Below are positions 33,282-41,534 of a DNA stretch of 48,862 bases, piece by piece. Below the pieces are notes generated by a model that saw nothing but the letters and a program-made list of their open reading frames with translations, made no database searches and was not told the origin of the DNA. Origin of the DNA: Actinobacteria bacterium Ga0077560 (GTDB lineage: Bacteria > Actinomycetota > Thermoleophilia > Miltoncostaeales > Miltoncostaeaceae); NCBI GenBank assembly GCA_001464275.1, contig LNFL01000078.1, positions 1 to 48,862 of the forward strand, in the 5' to 3' direction. Position 1 is the first letter of the stretch, and every line of letters begins with the position of its first letter. Both the position numbers and the translations under genes were made by a program.

Positions 33282-33893
33282 ATGCGATTCCCATCTCCCT
33301 TCTCCGTCGCGTTCCTGGGCCTGGCCGGGCTGCTGGTGGCCGCCGCCCTGGGCGCCGCCGCCTACTGGGTGTCCGCCGACGACTCACCGGGCCTGTCCGA
33401 CGGCTCCGTCGCCGCCGGCCGGCCACTGAGCCCCACCGACGAGGACGGCCGCGCCCGCACCCTCACCACCACGCCGGTCCGCACCGGGCGGGCGATCTTC
33501 CGCGCCGAGTGCGGTGGCTGCCACACGCTGGGCGCCGCCGGGACGCGCGGGACGGCCGGGCCGAACCTGGACCGGCGCTCGCCGGACGTCGCGCAGGTGC
33601 GCGAGCAGGTGTCCGGCGGGGGCGGCGGAATGCCCGCGTTCGGCGCGGTGCTGTCGGCCGGCGAGATCAACCGTGTGGCGGTGTTCGTGGCCGGATCGGC
33701 GCGGCCTCCGGCCCCGGCGACCACGAACAGCACCCCGGTGGCGCCGCCCACCCGCACCGATGACAGCGGCGGGGACGACGACGACAGCTCCGGCAGCGAC
33801 GATTCGAGCAGCGACGACGACTCCGGTGGAGACGACGACTCGGGCAAGGGCCGTGGCCGCGGACGCGGCGGGGACGACTCCCGGGACGACTAG
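33282..33893 (+). CDS. Membrane-anchored single-haem cytochrome c with a low-complexity acidic tail
   Basis: 203 residues. N-terminal anchor or signal (VAFLGLAGLLVAAALGAAAYWV), a haem site CGGCH (77-81), axial Met about 117 in GGGMPAFG, and helical surroundings of a class I cytochrome. From about residue 150 the protein turns into Asp/Ser repeats (DDSSGSDDSS style) ending in a basic GKGRGRGRGG stretch. It probably carries electrons at the outer membrane face; partners unknown. It closely follows the two-component genes. Its stop overlaps the convergent methyltransferase stop within CTAG. Confidence 0.88.
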   Translation: MRFPSPFSVAFLGLAGLLVAAALGAAAYWVSADDSPGLSDGSVAAGRPLSPTDEDGRARTLTTTPVRTGRAIFRAECGGCHTLGAAGTRGTAGPNLDRRSPDVAQVREQVSGGGGGMPAFGAVLSAGEINRVAVFVAGSARPPAPATTNSTPVAPPTRTDDSGGDDDDSSGSDDSSSDDDSGGDDDSGKGRGRGRGGDDSRDD

Positions 33894-34519
33894 CCGTCGG
33901 CGGCCGGCCTGTGCGCGACCACGTGGCACCACGGCTGCAGCAGGGATCCGCGCAGGCACAGCCGTCCGCGCTCATCGGTCATCACCGTGTGGGTGCGCAG
34001 GTGGTCGGGGTCATCGGACGCGGGCAGGTCGAAGGGCTGGCGGAACGGGTGGAACTCCACCCACCGCATCTCCAGGTCCTCCAGCAGCCGTCGCGTCGCC
34101 CCATAGGCGCGCACCACGTGCAGCAGCCCCGCCGGGTGGGCCGCCGTGCGCTCGAGGGTCTCGAGCTCCTGGTCGTGGACGTGGAAGTAGTCGAACAGCA
34201 CCAGCATCCCGCCGGGCCGCAGCGACCCGGTGAGCTCCCCGACGGCCTCGGCGAAGTCCGGCGCCGGCAGGTGATGCAGCACGCCGTTCGCGATGGCCAC
34301 ATCCACCGGCCCGTCGTCGTCGACCAGGTCGTGCTCCGGGGCGAGCGCCCTGAGGTGCCGCGCCAGCAGCCCGCCCTGCGGCTCCAGCACCCGGATGCGC
34401 GCGCGCTCACCCCGGCCGGATCGCTCCGCCAGGCGCGCGCGCACCAGGTCGGTGAGATCCTGGTCGGAGGGCATCACCTGATCGGGGATCAGGGCGAGGC
34501 GTGCGAGGGCGTCGGACAT
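33890..34519 (-). CDS. Class I SAM-dependent methyltransferase
   Basis: 209 residues from the ATG at 34519 (a TTG three codons upstream is also open). RIRVLEPQGG is the SAM-binding motif I variant, with Pro-Gln in place of the usual acidic-Gly pattern. DVAIANGVLHHLP is motif II-like and SLRPGGMLVLFDYFH motif III. Substrate unknown. The usual GxGxG loop is poorly kept, so activity should be tested. It sits between the cytochrome c gene and tRNA-Arg. Confidence 0.78.
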   Translation of the reverse strand: MSDALARLALIPDQVMPSDQDLTDLVRARLAERSGRGERARIRVLEPQGGLLARHLRALAPEHDLVDDDGPVDVAIANGVLHHLPAPDFAEAVGELTGSLRPGGMLVLFDYFHVHDQELETLERTAAHPAGLLHVVRAYGATRRLLEDLEMRWVEFHPFRQPFDLPASDDPDHLRTHTVMTDERGRLCLRGSLLQPWCHVVAHRPAADG

Positions 34520-34595
34520 CACCGGCAATCTCGGGCAGCGCGTGGGAGAAGTCCAGGGCCGTCTGGTCGCCGGGTGGCGGTATCCTGCCCCCCGC

Positions 34596-34668
34596 GCCCC
34601 CGTAGCTCAGGGGATAGAGCACAGGTTTCCTAAACCTGGTGTCGCAGGTTCGAATCCTGCCGGGGGCA
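34596..34668 (+). tRNA. tRNA-Arg (CCT)
   Basis: Cloverleaf GCCCCCG/CGGGGGC acceptor, D arm GCTC/GAGC, anticodon stem CAGGT/ACCTG with loop TTCCTAA (anticodon CCT), T arm with GGTTCGAATCC. CCA is not encoded. Its 3' part is the target of the island on its right. Confidence 0.94.
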
Positions 34669-34674
34669 TCACCG
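34627..34674 (+). repeat. attachment site inside tRNA-Arg (48-bp direct repeat)
   Basis: Identical to 46622-46669. It begins in the anticodon loop and ends six bases past the tRNA. This is the intact-gene side of the island. Confidence 0.92.
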
Positions 34675-34740
34675 GGGAACCGCACTGCAAAGCGGTTCTC
34701 ATCGCACCGCGGGTTCGGCCGAACCACCTGAATTGCCCGG

Positions 34741-34761
34741 GTGGGAACAGAAGTGGGAACA
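34741..34761 (+). repeat. Arm-like GTGGGAACA repeats, left end of the island
   Basis: Two copies of GTGGGAACA at 34741-34749 and 34753-34761 (12-base period), between the att site and the first integrase start. The same pair occurs at 46493-46512 (11-base period) next to the right att copy. Confidence 0.65.
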
Positions 34762-34768
34762 TCGCTTC

Positions 34769-35890
34769 GTGGCCGCCTCCTTCGAGCGCACCAGCGTTCC
34801 CGGCGTCTACCGGCGCGGTGGCCGGTACGTGGTGATGTTCCGCGACGACCGCGGCCGGCAGCGCAAGCGTTCCGCCGCAACGCTGGCCGAGGCCCGCGCC
34901 ATCAAGAGCGCGGTGACCGCCGACCTGGTGCGCGGCGAGTACGTGCAGGAGTCACGCCTACGGTTCGCCGAGTACGCCCGTGAGTGGGTGGCCGGCTACC
35001 AGGGCCGCACCAGCCGCGGCATCCGCACGCGCACCGTCGAGGAGTACCGCCGCGACCTGGAGCGCGAGGCCATCCCGTACCTGGGGCACCTGCGGCTCAC
35101 CGAGATCCAGCAGCGGCACATCAAGGCGTTCGCTGCCGAGCTGTCCGGCCGGGGTCTGTCGATCGGCACGGTGCGCAATGCGATCACCCCGGTGCGTGCG
35201 CTGATGGCGACCGCGATGGAGGAGGGCCTCATCCGCGCAAACCCGTGCGCGGGCCTCCGCATCGGTGGCCGGAGGGCCCCGCAGCAGGAGGGCGAGCGAC
35301 GCGCCCGGGCGCTTACCGAGCAGGAGCTCGCCGCGCTGTTTTCGGAGGTCCCTCCGGAGTCACTCCTTCTCGTGGAGTTCCTCGCGCAGACGGGGCTCCG
35401 GATCAGCGAGCTGGTGGCGCTGCGGTGGAGTGACCTGGATCTCGACGCCCGGCGGGTTCACGTGAGGCGCGCGATCGTCGACGGAGTGCCCGACGTGCCG
35501 AAGAGCGCCTACGGCGTCCGCGATGTCCCGGTCTCCCGTCAGATGGCGACGGCACTCCGCGAACACCGGCTCGCGTCCCGGCACTCCGCGGACGCCGACC
35601 CGGTGTTCACCTCACCGGAGGGTTCCCTCGTGAACCCCCGCAACCTGCTGCGCCGGACGGTGAAGCCCGCCGCCACGCGTGCCGGCGTGCCCTGGGCGAG
35701 TCTCCACACGCTCCGCCACACGTGCGCGTCGATGCTCTTCCGCTCGGGCTGGAACGCCAAGCAGGTCCAGATGATGCTCGGCCACCACTCGCCGGCCTTC
35801 ACCCTGGCGACCTACGTCCATCTCATCCCCGACGACCTCCCCGAACCGGAGTTCCCCGGGAGGGCACTCCGGACTGACTCCGGAGGGTGA
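34769..35890 (+). CDS. Tyrosine recombinase/integrase of the tRNA-Arg island (integrase A)
   Basis: 373 residues. N-terminal arm-binding-type domain (GVYRRGGRYVVMFRD), core-binding domain with TVEEYRRDLEREAIPYLGH, and a catalytic domain with TGLRISELVALRW (Arg I), HTLRHTCASMLF (His/Arg II), LGHHSPAFTLATYVHL (His, Tyr). The GTG at 34769 aligns with the start of the related integrase B and leaves the GTGGGAACA repeats upstream free. The reading frame is open 36 bases further up. It lies beside the att site it is expected to use. Confidence 0.93.
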   Translation: MAASFERTSVPGVYRRGGRYVVMFRDDRGRQRKRSAATLAEARAIKSAVTADLVRGEYVQESRLRFAEYAREWVAGYQGRTSRGIRTRTVEEYRRDLEREAIPYLGHLRLTEIQQRHIKAFAAELSGRGLSIGTVRNAITPVRALMATAMEEGLIRANPCAGLRIGGRRAPQQEGERRARALTEQELAALFSEVPPESLLLVEFLAQTGLRISELVALRWSDLDLDARRVHVRRAIVDGVPDVPKSAYGVRDVPVSRQMATALREHRLASRHSADADPVFTSPEGSLVNPRNLLRRTVKPAATRAGVPWASLHTLRHTCASMLFRSGWNAKQVQMMLGHHSPAFTLATYVHLIPDDLPEPEFPGRALRTDSGG

Positions 35891-35928
35891 CGGAGTGACT
35901 CCGCCGGAGTGGCTCGGAGTCACTCCCG
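35870..35928. repeat. Cluster of CGGAGTSACTCCG-type repeats downstream of integrase A
   Basis: Near-palindromic 13-mers at 35870-35882 (CGGACTGACTCCG), 35891-35903 (CGGAGTGACTCCG), 35905-35917 (degenerate) and 35915-35928. The first copy is still within the coding end of integrase A. The same element is repeated three times at 37546-37603, in front of integrase B. Confidence 0.7.
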
Positions 35929-36007
35929 AATGGTCACCTCGTCAGGCTGGCAACGGAGGTCCGGGACCGGGCGACGGCAGGCCGCGGTCGTGGTCTCGCG
36001 TGCTGCG

Positions 36008-36253
36008 TCACGGCCTGAGCACGAAGGGCGTTCGCGCCTGTGGGAAACCGGCGCTCACGTTGGCGGTGTACGAGCCTGCGGGGCCATCGATGGTGACGGT
36101 GATGTAGCCGACGCCGACGACGTCGCGGATGACGAAGAAGTTGTCGCGGATCGACGCGACCTTGCCGCCGATCCGGGCACGGGTGTAGCCGTCGGCGGCG
36201 ATGCCGGTGATGAACACGTTGGCGTTGCGGTACGGACCGCGGTACGCGGGTCG
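36008..36253 (-). pseudogene. C-terminal fragment of an unrecognised protein
   Basis: An open frame of 81 codons from a stop at 36254-36256, with only a GTG at 36215-36217 as start. It reads NANVFITGIAADGYTRARIG, then ASIRDNFFVIRDVVGVG and ITVTIDGPAG: a well-formed beta-rich domain unlike the Arg/Pro-rich shadows around it. The lack of a proper start suggests the 5' part was lost when an element inserted; the second repeat family begins 15 bases beyond. It could also be a small intact gene from the GTG (69 residues). Confidence 0.4.
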
Positions 36254-36270
36254 CTAGTTGCCAACGGTCA

Positions 36271-36372
36271 TCTCGGCTGGTCTCGGTCCGTCTGGGAAAT
36301 CCCTGCTCATTGGCCCAATCACATGCGGTTCGCGAGCCCGTCGTCTCGGTCCGTCTCGGTTCGTCTCGGTGA
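36271..36372. repeat. TCTCGG-type arm-like repeats at the 3' end of integrase B
   Basis: TCTCGGCTGGTC at 36271-36282 with TCTCGGTCCGTC directly after, and a run of TCTCGGT(C/T)CG units at 36343-36370 overlapping the last codons of integrase B. The reverse-complement form (CCGAGACGTACCGAGAT) occurs twice at 46514-46609 next to the right att copy. Confidence 0.65.
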
Positions 36373-37494
36373 CACTCTAGTGACACCCCTCGACCCCGGC
36401 GCCTCGAAGAACACCGGGTCCGGGAGGTCGTCCGGCAGCAGGTGCACGTAGGTCGCCAGGGTGAAGGCGGGGGAGTGGTGACCCAGCCACACCTGCACCT
36501 GCTTGGCGTTCAGCCCGGCGCGGAACAGGCGAGTCGCGCACGTGTGGCGGAGCATGTGCACCGTCCCCCCGGGGATCCCCGCCCGTTCGGCGGCCGGCTT
36601 GAGCATGCGCGCGTAGACAGCCTCGCGGCGGTACGGCGTGCCGCGGGAGGTCGAGAACACGAAGTCCTGGTCGCCGGGGAAGCGGCTCTCGGAGCGGTGG
36701 CGCCACAGTTCCTGGGCGAGGCTCTGCGACAGCGGCACGTCGCGGCGTCCGTACCGGCTCTTCGGGCTGGCCTCCTCGCCGCGATAGATCCGCCGACGGA
36801 CCAGCACCCGGCGGGTGCCGAAGTCGAGGTCGGACCACCTCAGGGCGAGCATCTCCCCGACCCTCAGCCCGGTGTCGGCAAGGAAACGGATGATGAGGTG
36901 CGGCGTCCCGGTCAGCTCGGCCAGCAGCCCGTCCAGCTGGGAGTCGGTGAGCGCCTTCACGACGTCCGCCTCGGGATCGTCGCTCCGCCGCGCCGGGAGG
37001 CGGATGCCGATCGCCGGGTTGTGGCGGATCAGGCCCTCCTCGACCGCTGTGGCGAACAGCGCCCGCACCGGGGCCATCAGGTTCCTCACCGTGGCCGGCG
37101 ACGCGCCGCCCTCCGCCAGGTGGGTGGCGAACTCCTTGATCTGCCGGGTCTCGATCTCCGCGAGCAGGCGGCGCTCGAAGAACGGGATCGCCCGGGCCTC
37201 TAGGGCGCGCTCGTAGTCCGCCTTGGTTGCCGGGCGGATTCCTCGGCCGGTGCGGCCCTGGTAGAGGCGGATCCACTCCCGTGCGTAGTCCTCGAACCGC
37301 ACCCGAGACAGCTCGCGGAACTCGCCGCGGTGGACGTCGGCCTGCAGCGTCGCGCGAAGGGCCTTCGCCTCGGCGATCGTCCGAGCGGATCGCTGGCGCA
37401 CGCGTCCCTGGGGGTCACGGAACCGCACGGCGTACCTCGTGCCACGCCGGTAGATGCCCGGGTGACGCTCAAGCGGGATCAGGGGTGCGGGCAC
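36319..37494 (-). CDS. Second tyrosine recombinase/integrase (integrase B)
   Basis: 391 residues, clearly related to integrase A along its length: GIYRRGTRYAVRFRDPQGR, FEDYAREWIRLYQGRTGRG, TGLRVGEMLALRWSDLDF (Arg I), HMLRHTCATRLF (His/Arg II), LGHHSPAFTLATYVHLLPDD (His, Tyr). It is a distinct protein with many substitutions, so not a recent duplicate. The GTG at 37494 is chosen by alignment with integrase A; the frame is open to 37554, which would overlap the repeat array. The C-terminal tail (VSPRRTETDRDDGL) is partly written by repeat DNA. Confidence 0.9.
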   Translation of the reverse strand: MPAPLIPLERHPGIYRRGTRYAVRFRDPQGRVRQRSARTIAEAKALRATLQADVHRGEFRELSRVRFEDYAREWIRLYQGRTGRGIRPATKADYERALEARAIPFFERRLLAEIETRQIKEFATHLAEGGASPATVRNLMAPVRALFATAVEEGLIRHNPAIGIRLPARRSDDPEADVVKALTDSQLDGLLAELTGTPHLIIRFLADTGLRVGEMLALRWSDLDFGTRRVLVRRRIYRGEEASPKSRYGRRDVPLSQSLAQELWRHRSESRFPGDQDFVFSTSRGTPYRREAVYARMLKPAAERAGIPGGTVHMLRHTCATRLFRAGLNAKQVQVWLGHHSPAFTLATYVHLLPDDLPDPVFFEAPGSRGVTRVSPRRTETDRDDGLANRM

Positions 37495-37545
37495 GCCGCC
37501 GAGGCTCCCACGTTCCAATTCGCCGAACCACCGGAACGGGTGCGT

Positions 37546-37603
37546 CGGAGTCACTCCGGATCGACTTCGGAGTCACTCCGGTCACACGTTCGGAGTCACT
37601 CCA
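37546..37603. repeat. Three phased CGGAGTCACTCCG repeats upstream of integrase B
   Basis: Copies at 37546-37558, 37568-37580 and 37591-37603 (last base A), start to start 22 and 23 bases, i.e. about two DNA turns, so all three face the same side. Each is an inverted repeat GGAGT-C-ACTCC. They stand where a promoter or operator for integrase B would be. Confidence 0.75.
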
Positions 37604-37726
37604 AGCTACGCCGACGCGACGCGCGGGACGGGACCCACGGCCGATGGAGCTGGGGGCACCGGCCGCGCCCACGGCGCTGTAGCGCCTATTCGGGTTTGGT
37701 GTGTCTACGGTGATACCGTCGCGCCG

Positions 37727-38365
37727 GTGGTCGCACCCCTGACGAACCGGATCAGCAGCGTGACCCGTCGGCCGGTCCTCATGACGGCCGTGGTCGTCGC
37801 GGTGGGCCTCGCCGGTCTCGCCTTCGTGACCGGACAGTCGCAGCCGGCGTCGGACGCCAGCTCGAGTCCGGCGGACCCTTCGAGGCAGCTCGCGCCCATC
37901 ACCGCCGAGGCAACATCGGGCCCACGTGGCGGAGCGGCTACCGCCGATCTCCCGGCCGGGAAGGTGCGCCAGCGGCTACGGAGTTGGCGGTCTCAGGTGC
38001 GTGACGGCAGCCGCGTGCCCCGGGCGGAGCAGGAGCGCCTACGTCGCGGAATCACCCGTTACATGCCTACGGGGGTCACGCTGGACCTTCTCCAGTTCGT
38101 CGGTGGCCCGAAGGACGGAGTCCTGATTCGGATGACCACCGCGACGCCGGCCAGCAGCCTCCAGGCGTTGGACCCCGTCGTTTCGTACATCGGTCGCGCC
38201 GGTGTCCTCGGAGCCTTCCAGCTGAAGAACGCCTCAGGAGGCACGGTGTGGGTCGCCGGGCACGTCCGGAACGGCGGGTTCGTCTCGACGCGGCCCGATC
38301 TGGATGCCTGCGGCCCCATCGCCCACTGGGGTGGTGGGCCATCGGAGTGTCCGGTCGACGGCTGA
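37727..38365 (+). CDS. Membrane-anchored or secreted hypothetical protein
   Basis: 212 residues from a GTG. A basic lead (NRISSVTRRP) and hydrophobic helix (VLMTAVVVAVGLAGLAFV) are followed by a Ser/Pro/Ala linker and a soluble domain of about 130 residues containing RYMPTGVTLDLLQFVGGPKD and a Cys pair near the end (DACGPIAHW, SECPVDG). No family recognised. First gene inside the island after the integrases. Confidence 0.7.
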   Translation: MVAPLTNRISSVTRRPVLMTAVVVAVGLAGLAFVTGQSQPASDASSSPADPSRQLAPITAEATSGPRGGAATADLPAGKVRQRLRSWRSQVRDGSRVPRAEQERLRRGITRYMPTGVTLDLLQFVGGPKDGVLIRMTTATPASSLQALDPVVSYIGRAGVLGAFQLKNASGGTVWVAGHVRNGGFVSTRPDLDACGPIAHWGGGPSECPVDG

Positions 38366-38416
38366 GCCGCAGGGCGGCTATCGCCTGCACCGCTGAACGT
38401 GCCTACAATCGGCCGC

Positions 38417-38698
38417 ATGGCGACGAGCCCCATCCGAGTCGATCTGGGTCCTGAGGAGCGGGCACGGCTGGAGGCTGAGAGCCGCCGTCGTGGCATCGGC
38501 GCCGATGCCGTGATCGTGGAACTGGTCCGGGGCCTCCCAGGTCCGGATGCGGACGCGCAACGCGGGATCGACGCATTGGATCGCCTCCGGGGGCTATGGC
38601 AGGGCGTGCCGGAGATCAGTGAGCGGGCTATCGACGAGGCGCTCCGCGCCGACCGCGCGGAACTCGAGGCGCGGGCACTGCGGGGCAGCGCCGACTAG
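38417..38698 (+). CDS. VapB-type antitoxin
   Basis: 93 residues. The N-terminal IRVDLGPEERARLEAESRRR is a ribbon-helix-helix-like DNA-binding segment; the C-terminal acidic helix (ISERAIDEALRADRAELEAR) probably wraps the toxin. The TAG stop shares its last base with the toxin GTG. It should repress its own promoter together with VapC. Confidence 0.82.
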   Translation: MATSPIRVDLGPEERARLEAESRRRGIGADAVIVELVRGLPGPDADAQRGIDALDRLRGLWQGVPEISERAIDEALRADRAELEARALRGSAD

Positions 38699-39117
38699 TG
38701 CCCGTCGTGGTCGATGCGAGCCTGTTGGTGCGGCTCGCATCGGGTGGGGCCCTTCACGCCGAGATCGGCGAGCACCTCGCCGTGGCGATTCGCGGCCGCG
38801 TGGACCTGCACGCACCGGCCCTGATGCCGTACGAGCTCGAGAGCGCCGTTCGCAGCCTCGTCTTCGCGAATGAGATTTCGGAGTCGGCCGCCCTGGCCGG
38901 TCTCGCCGCGGTCGGCGACCTCCCGATCACACTGCACCCGCCCCCGGGGAATGGGTTGATCCTCCGGATGGCAGCGCGTCAGGGGACGAGGGCGGCATAC
39001 GACGCGGCCTACCTCGCGCTGGCCGACGATCTCGCCGCCGAGCTGTGGACCCTCGACAGCCGGCTCGCAGACCATGCGACGCGACTCGGAGTCTCCGTCC
39101 GGCACCTCGCCGCCTGA
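38698..39117 (+). CDS. vapC: VapC-type PIN-domain ribonuclease toxin
   Basis: 139 residues. The PIN acidic centre is visible: Asp6 (VVDASLLV), Glu46 (PYELESAV), Asp102 (YDAAYLALA), Asp120 (TLDSRLA). VapC toxins cut tRNA or rRNA. GTG start coupled to the antitoxin. It probably stabilises the tRNA-Arg island. Confidence 0.9.
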   Translation: MPVVVDASLLVRLASGGALHAEIGEHLAVAIRGRVDLHAPALMPYELESAVRSLVFANEISESAALAGLAAVGDLPITLHPPPGNGLILRMAARQGTRAAYDAAYLALADDLAAELWTLDSRLADHATRLGVSVRHLAA

Positions 39118-39198
39118 TCCCGTTCAGGTGCTGATCTGTCGGGCGGTTCTGGCCGTCCGGGAGTGGAACGTTCCTGTGTGGCGTATTGGCTGGTGACG

Positions 39199-39723
39199 AT
39201 GTTGCGCACCGATACCGATACCGCGCTGGTCGCAGCGGCGCTGGAGGGCTCCCCAGAGGCCGCCGACGTGTTGTTCGAGCGACATTGGCCGCGGGCGTGG
39301 AAGGCCGCGTACGCGGTGCTGGGGGACCGGGACGCCGCGGATGACGCGGCCCAGCGAGCGGTCGAGCGAACGTTCCGGGCACTCGATCGATTCCGCCCAG
39401 ATGGTTCGTTCGGCGCGTGGATCGCCCGGATCGCGGTGAATCAGGCGATTGACGCGCTGCGGCGTGCTCCTCGCGAGCAGGAGCTTCCAGAAAACGTGGC
39501 CGCACCGGATCGCTACGCCGAGATGCTCGACCGGGACGCCCTGGTGGCGGCGGTCGCCGGCCTCGACCGGGACCGGCGACTGGTGGTGGTGCTCCGGTAC
39601 TGGGTGGACCTCGATCCCCCGGAGATCGCCGAACGACTCGGGGTGCCGGTGGGCACGGTCTCATCCCGTCTCTCGCGGGCGCTGGCGGACCTGCGGGAGA
39701 AACTGGACGGAGTCACGAGATGA
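39199..39723 (+). CDS. ECF-family RNA polymerase sigma factor (module 1)
   Basis: 174 residues from the ATG at 39199 (open 12 codons further up). Region 2: VLFERHWPRAWKAAYAVLGD, DDAAQRAVERTFRALDRFRP. Region 4: RLVVVLRYWVDLDPPEIAER, then VPVGTVSSRLSRAL. Regions 1 and 3 are absent, as expected for ECF sigma factors. The stop overlaps the next start (ATGA), so it is made together with its presumed membrane anti-sigma. Confidence 0.92.
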   Translation: MLRTDTDTALVAAALEGSPEAADVLFERHWPRAWKAAYAVLGDRDAADDAAQRAVERTFRALDRFRPDGSFGAWIARIAVNQAIDALRRAPREQELPENVAAPDRYAEMLDRDALVAAVAGLDRDRRLVVVLRYWVDLDPPEIAERLGVPVGTVSSRLSRALADLREKLDGVTR

Positions 39724-41420
39724 ACGAGTTGGAGACCCACCTCCGATCCCTCGCGGACCACGTGCCGGAGCCCGACGAGCGGGCAACCCAGGCGGCCAGG
39801 GCCGTCATGCGTTCGTCCCTGCCCATTCGCACCGACGGCCGTGCGCGCGGACGCTCCTGGTTCATCCGTGCGAGGACCCGCCCGTACCTTCTGGCAGCAG
39901 CCGCCCTGCTGGTGATTGCCGGCGGTGCACTTGCCGCTGGCGCCTGGAGCCTCGATGACCTCCCGCCGTTCGGGAACCGCGCCGACGAGGCATTCGTGCT
40001 GCCCTCGACCGACATCCTGCCCGGAGGGTACGAACGGACCCGCCCTCCTCGGTATGACGAGCTCCCGGAGCGCCCCGCGCTGCTGTTCCCCATGGGTGTT
40101 GGGTACACCGAGGCGCTCACTCGGTACGCCGCCGCTCGAGCGCGACGCCAGGTGCTTCCGGCAAGAGTCGAGCTCACCGACCCTCTACCCTCTGGGAAGG
40201 TTGTGATGGTTCGTGCCGATGATCGTGTGGTCCTGGACCCCGCTGCGCCGTCCGGGTACGCGGCGACCACTGGGCTCGTCAACACGCTGCCCCGGCCGTA
40301 CGGAGGCGATGCGCTCCCGATCGCCCGGTGCCAGTTGCTGATCGGGGCCGACGATCCTCAGTCCCCGGCGTGCGACGCACCTGGGGTGACGCGAACCTAT
40401 GTGCGGGAGGGCGTGAACGGACGGTGGATTCCTTCCCCGAACGAAGAGGAACTTCAGGACCCCGACGTCCAGGCGAGCACCGAGTTGTCGGTCCTTTCCG
40501 ACCCGTCGGTCCCCAGGTTCACCGTGACCGGACGAATGGGCGAGATGCTGCGCGTGTCGCTCGGCAACCCCGGCCGCCGCGCCCTGTCACCGATCGTCGC
40601 CAGACGGGCGCAGACGACGGAGGGGGTAACGCTGGTCGTGGCGAGCGCCGGCACGCGACTGTGTTTCCTCCAGATCGGTGGCGGCGGTACGGGCAGCGTG
40701 TGCGGCACCCAGCGCGGCTTCTTGAGCCGCGGGGCGGCGATCTCCGGCGGGAGGTACAGAAGCGGACCGCTGCGGCTCAGCGGCCTCGTGGGCGATGGCG
40801 TGGCAGAGGTCCGTACGGACGGGGGCAGAGTGGTCCCCGTGATCAACAACACCTTTACTTTCCAGCCCGCTGACGGCGTCCGGACGCTGACGTTCAGCGG
40901 CCCGATCGGCACGTTCACGCTCCCCGTTGGACCTGGGGCGGACAAGTCTGAGCGGTTCACACCCGATCGCTCGCGTGAGCGTGTGCTGTCACGGATCGCC
41001 TTGACCGGCGGTGGATACGCGGCCATTCGTGTCGCGCCGAACCGAGGGGGCGGGCGATGCGACTGGCTCTACATCCTCGGTCAGGTCCGGACCACGCGCT
41101 GCACGCGACCCACGGACCCGCCGCTGCCGTACGACGTGGTCTCCGGAGGGTTCAATCCGGGCGACCGCGGCTACCCCTACGTGTACTCGGGCCCGTTCGC
41201 TCCGGAGGTCGGTGCGGTCGAGATGAACTTCGCCGACGGCACCAGCCGGCGCCTGCCCCTCAACCAAGGATTCGTCCTCTTCGAGATCCCCAGGCGGAAC
41301 CTCGACAAGGAGCGGTGGCCCGTCGCCGTGACCACCTTCGATCAAGACGGCGTGGCCCTGGTCCGCAACTCGCTCGGCGACTTCGGGCAGATCGTCCGCC
41401 AGCAGGGCATACCCAAGTAA
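39720..41420 (+). CDS. Presumed membrane anti-sigma factor with a large extracellular domain
   Basis: 566 residues. A cytoplasmic N-terminus of about 55 residues (MNELETHLRSLADHVPEPDE) would hold the sigma factor. One membrane helix follows (PYLLAAAALLVIAGGALAAGAW), then almost 490 residues outside, rich in beta strands with several Cys (IARCQLLIGADDPQSPACDA, GGGRCDWLYILGQVRTTRC). The classic HxxxCxxC zinc anti-sigma motif is absent. The outer part could be a sensor; I do not recognise it. It directly follows the ECF gene with a 4-base overlap. Confidence 0.75.
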   Translation: MNELETHLRSLADHVPEPDERATQAARAVMRSSLPIRTDGRARGRSWFIRARTRPYLLAAAALLVIAGGALAAGAWSLDDLPPFGNRADEAFVLPSTDILPGGYERTRPPRYDELPERPALLFPMGVGYTEALTRYAAARARRQVLPARVELTDPLPSGKVVMVRADDRVVLDPAAPSGYAATTGLVNTLPRPYGGDALPIARCQLLIGADDPQSPACDAPGVTRTYVREGVNGRWIPSPNEEELQDPDVQASTELSVLSDPSVPRFTVTGRMGEMLRVSLGNPGRRALSPIVARRAQTTEGVTLVVASAGTRLCFLQIGGGGTGSVCGTQRGFLSRGAAISGGRYRSGPLRLSGLVGDGVAEVRTDGGRVVPVINNTFTFQPADGVRTLTFSGPIGTFTLPVGPGADKSERFTPDRSRERVLSRIALTGGGYAAIRVAPNRGGGRCDWLYILGQVRTTRCTRPTDPPLPYDVVSGGFNPGDRGYPYVYSGPFAPEVGAVEMNFADGTSRRLPLNQGFVLFEIPRRNLDKERWPVAVTTFDQDGVALVRNSLGDFGQIVRQQGIPK

Positions 41421-41534
41421 TCGTTCGTAGCGCCGCGTTGAGCTGCGGTCCTCGCGGATAGGGCGTCGAGAGCCTGTCGTCGAACGCTGGGCCTGCGCAC
41501 AGAATGCACCCCCGGGTGCCGGGCGACCTCCGCG

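Noticed and set aside
35941..36260. Search for a third partial tRNA-Arg copy between the two integrases
   Set aside because: No GGTTCGAATCC-like or acceptor-stem sequence found by eye, so an inner att site cannot be claimed.
37546..37603. CGGAGTCACTCCG repeats as a mini CRISPR array
   Set aside because: Units are 13 bases with about 9-10 base gaps and no cas genes are present; operator or arm-site spacing fits better.
39163..39198. GGAAC...CGTA as an ECF promoter for sigma module 1
   Set aside because: The spacer is only about 12 bases, too short for a normal ECF promoter.
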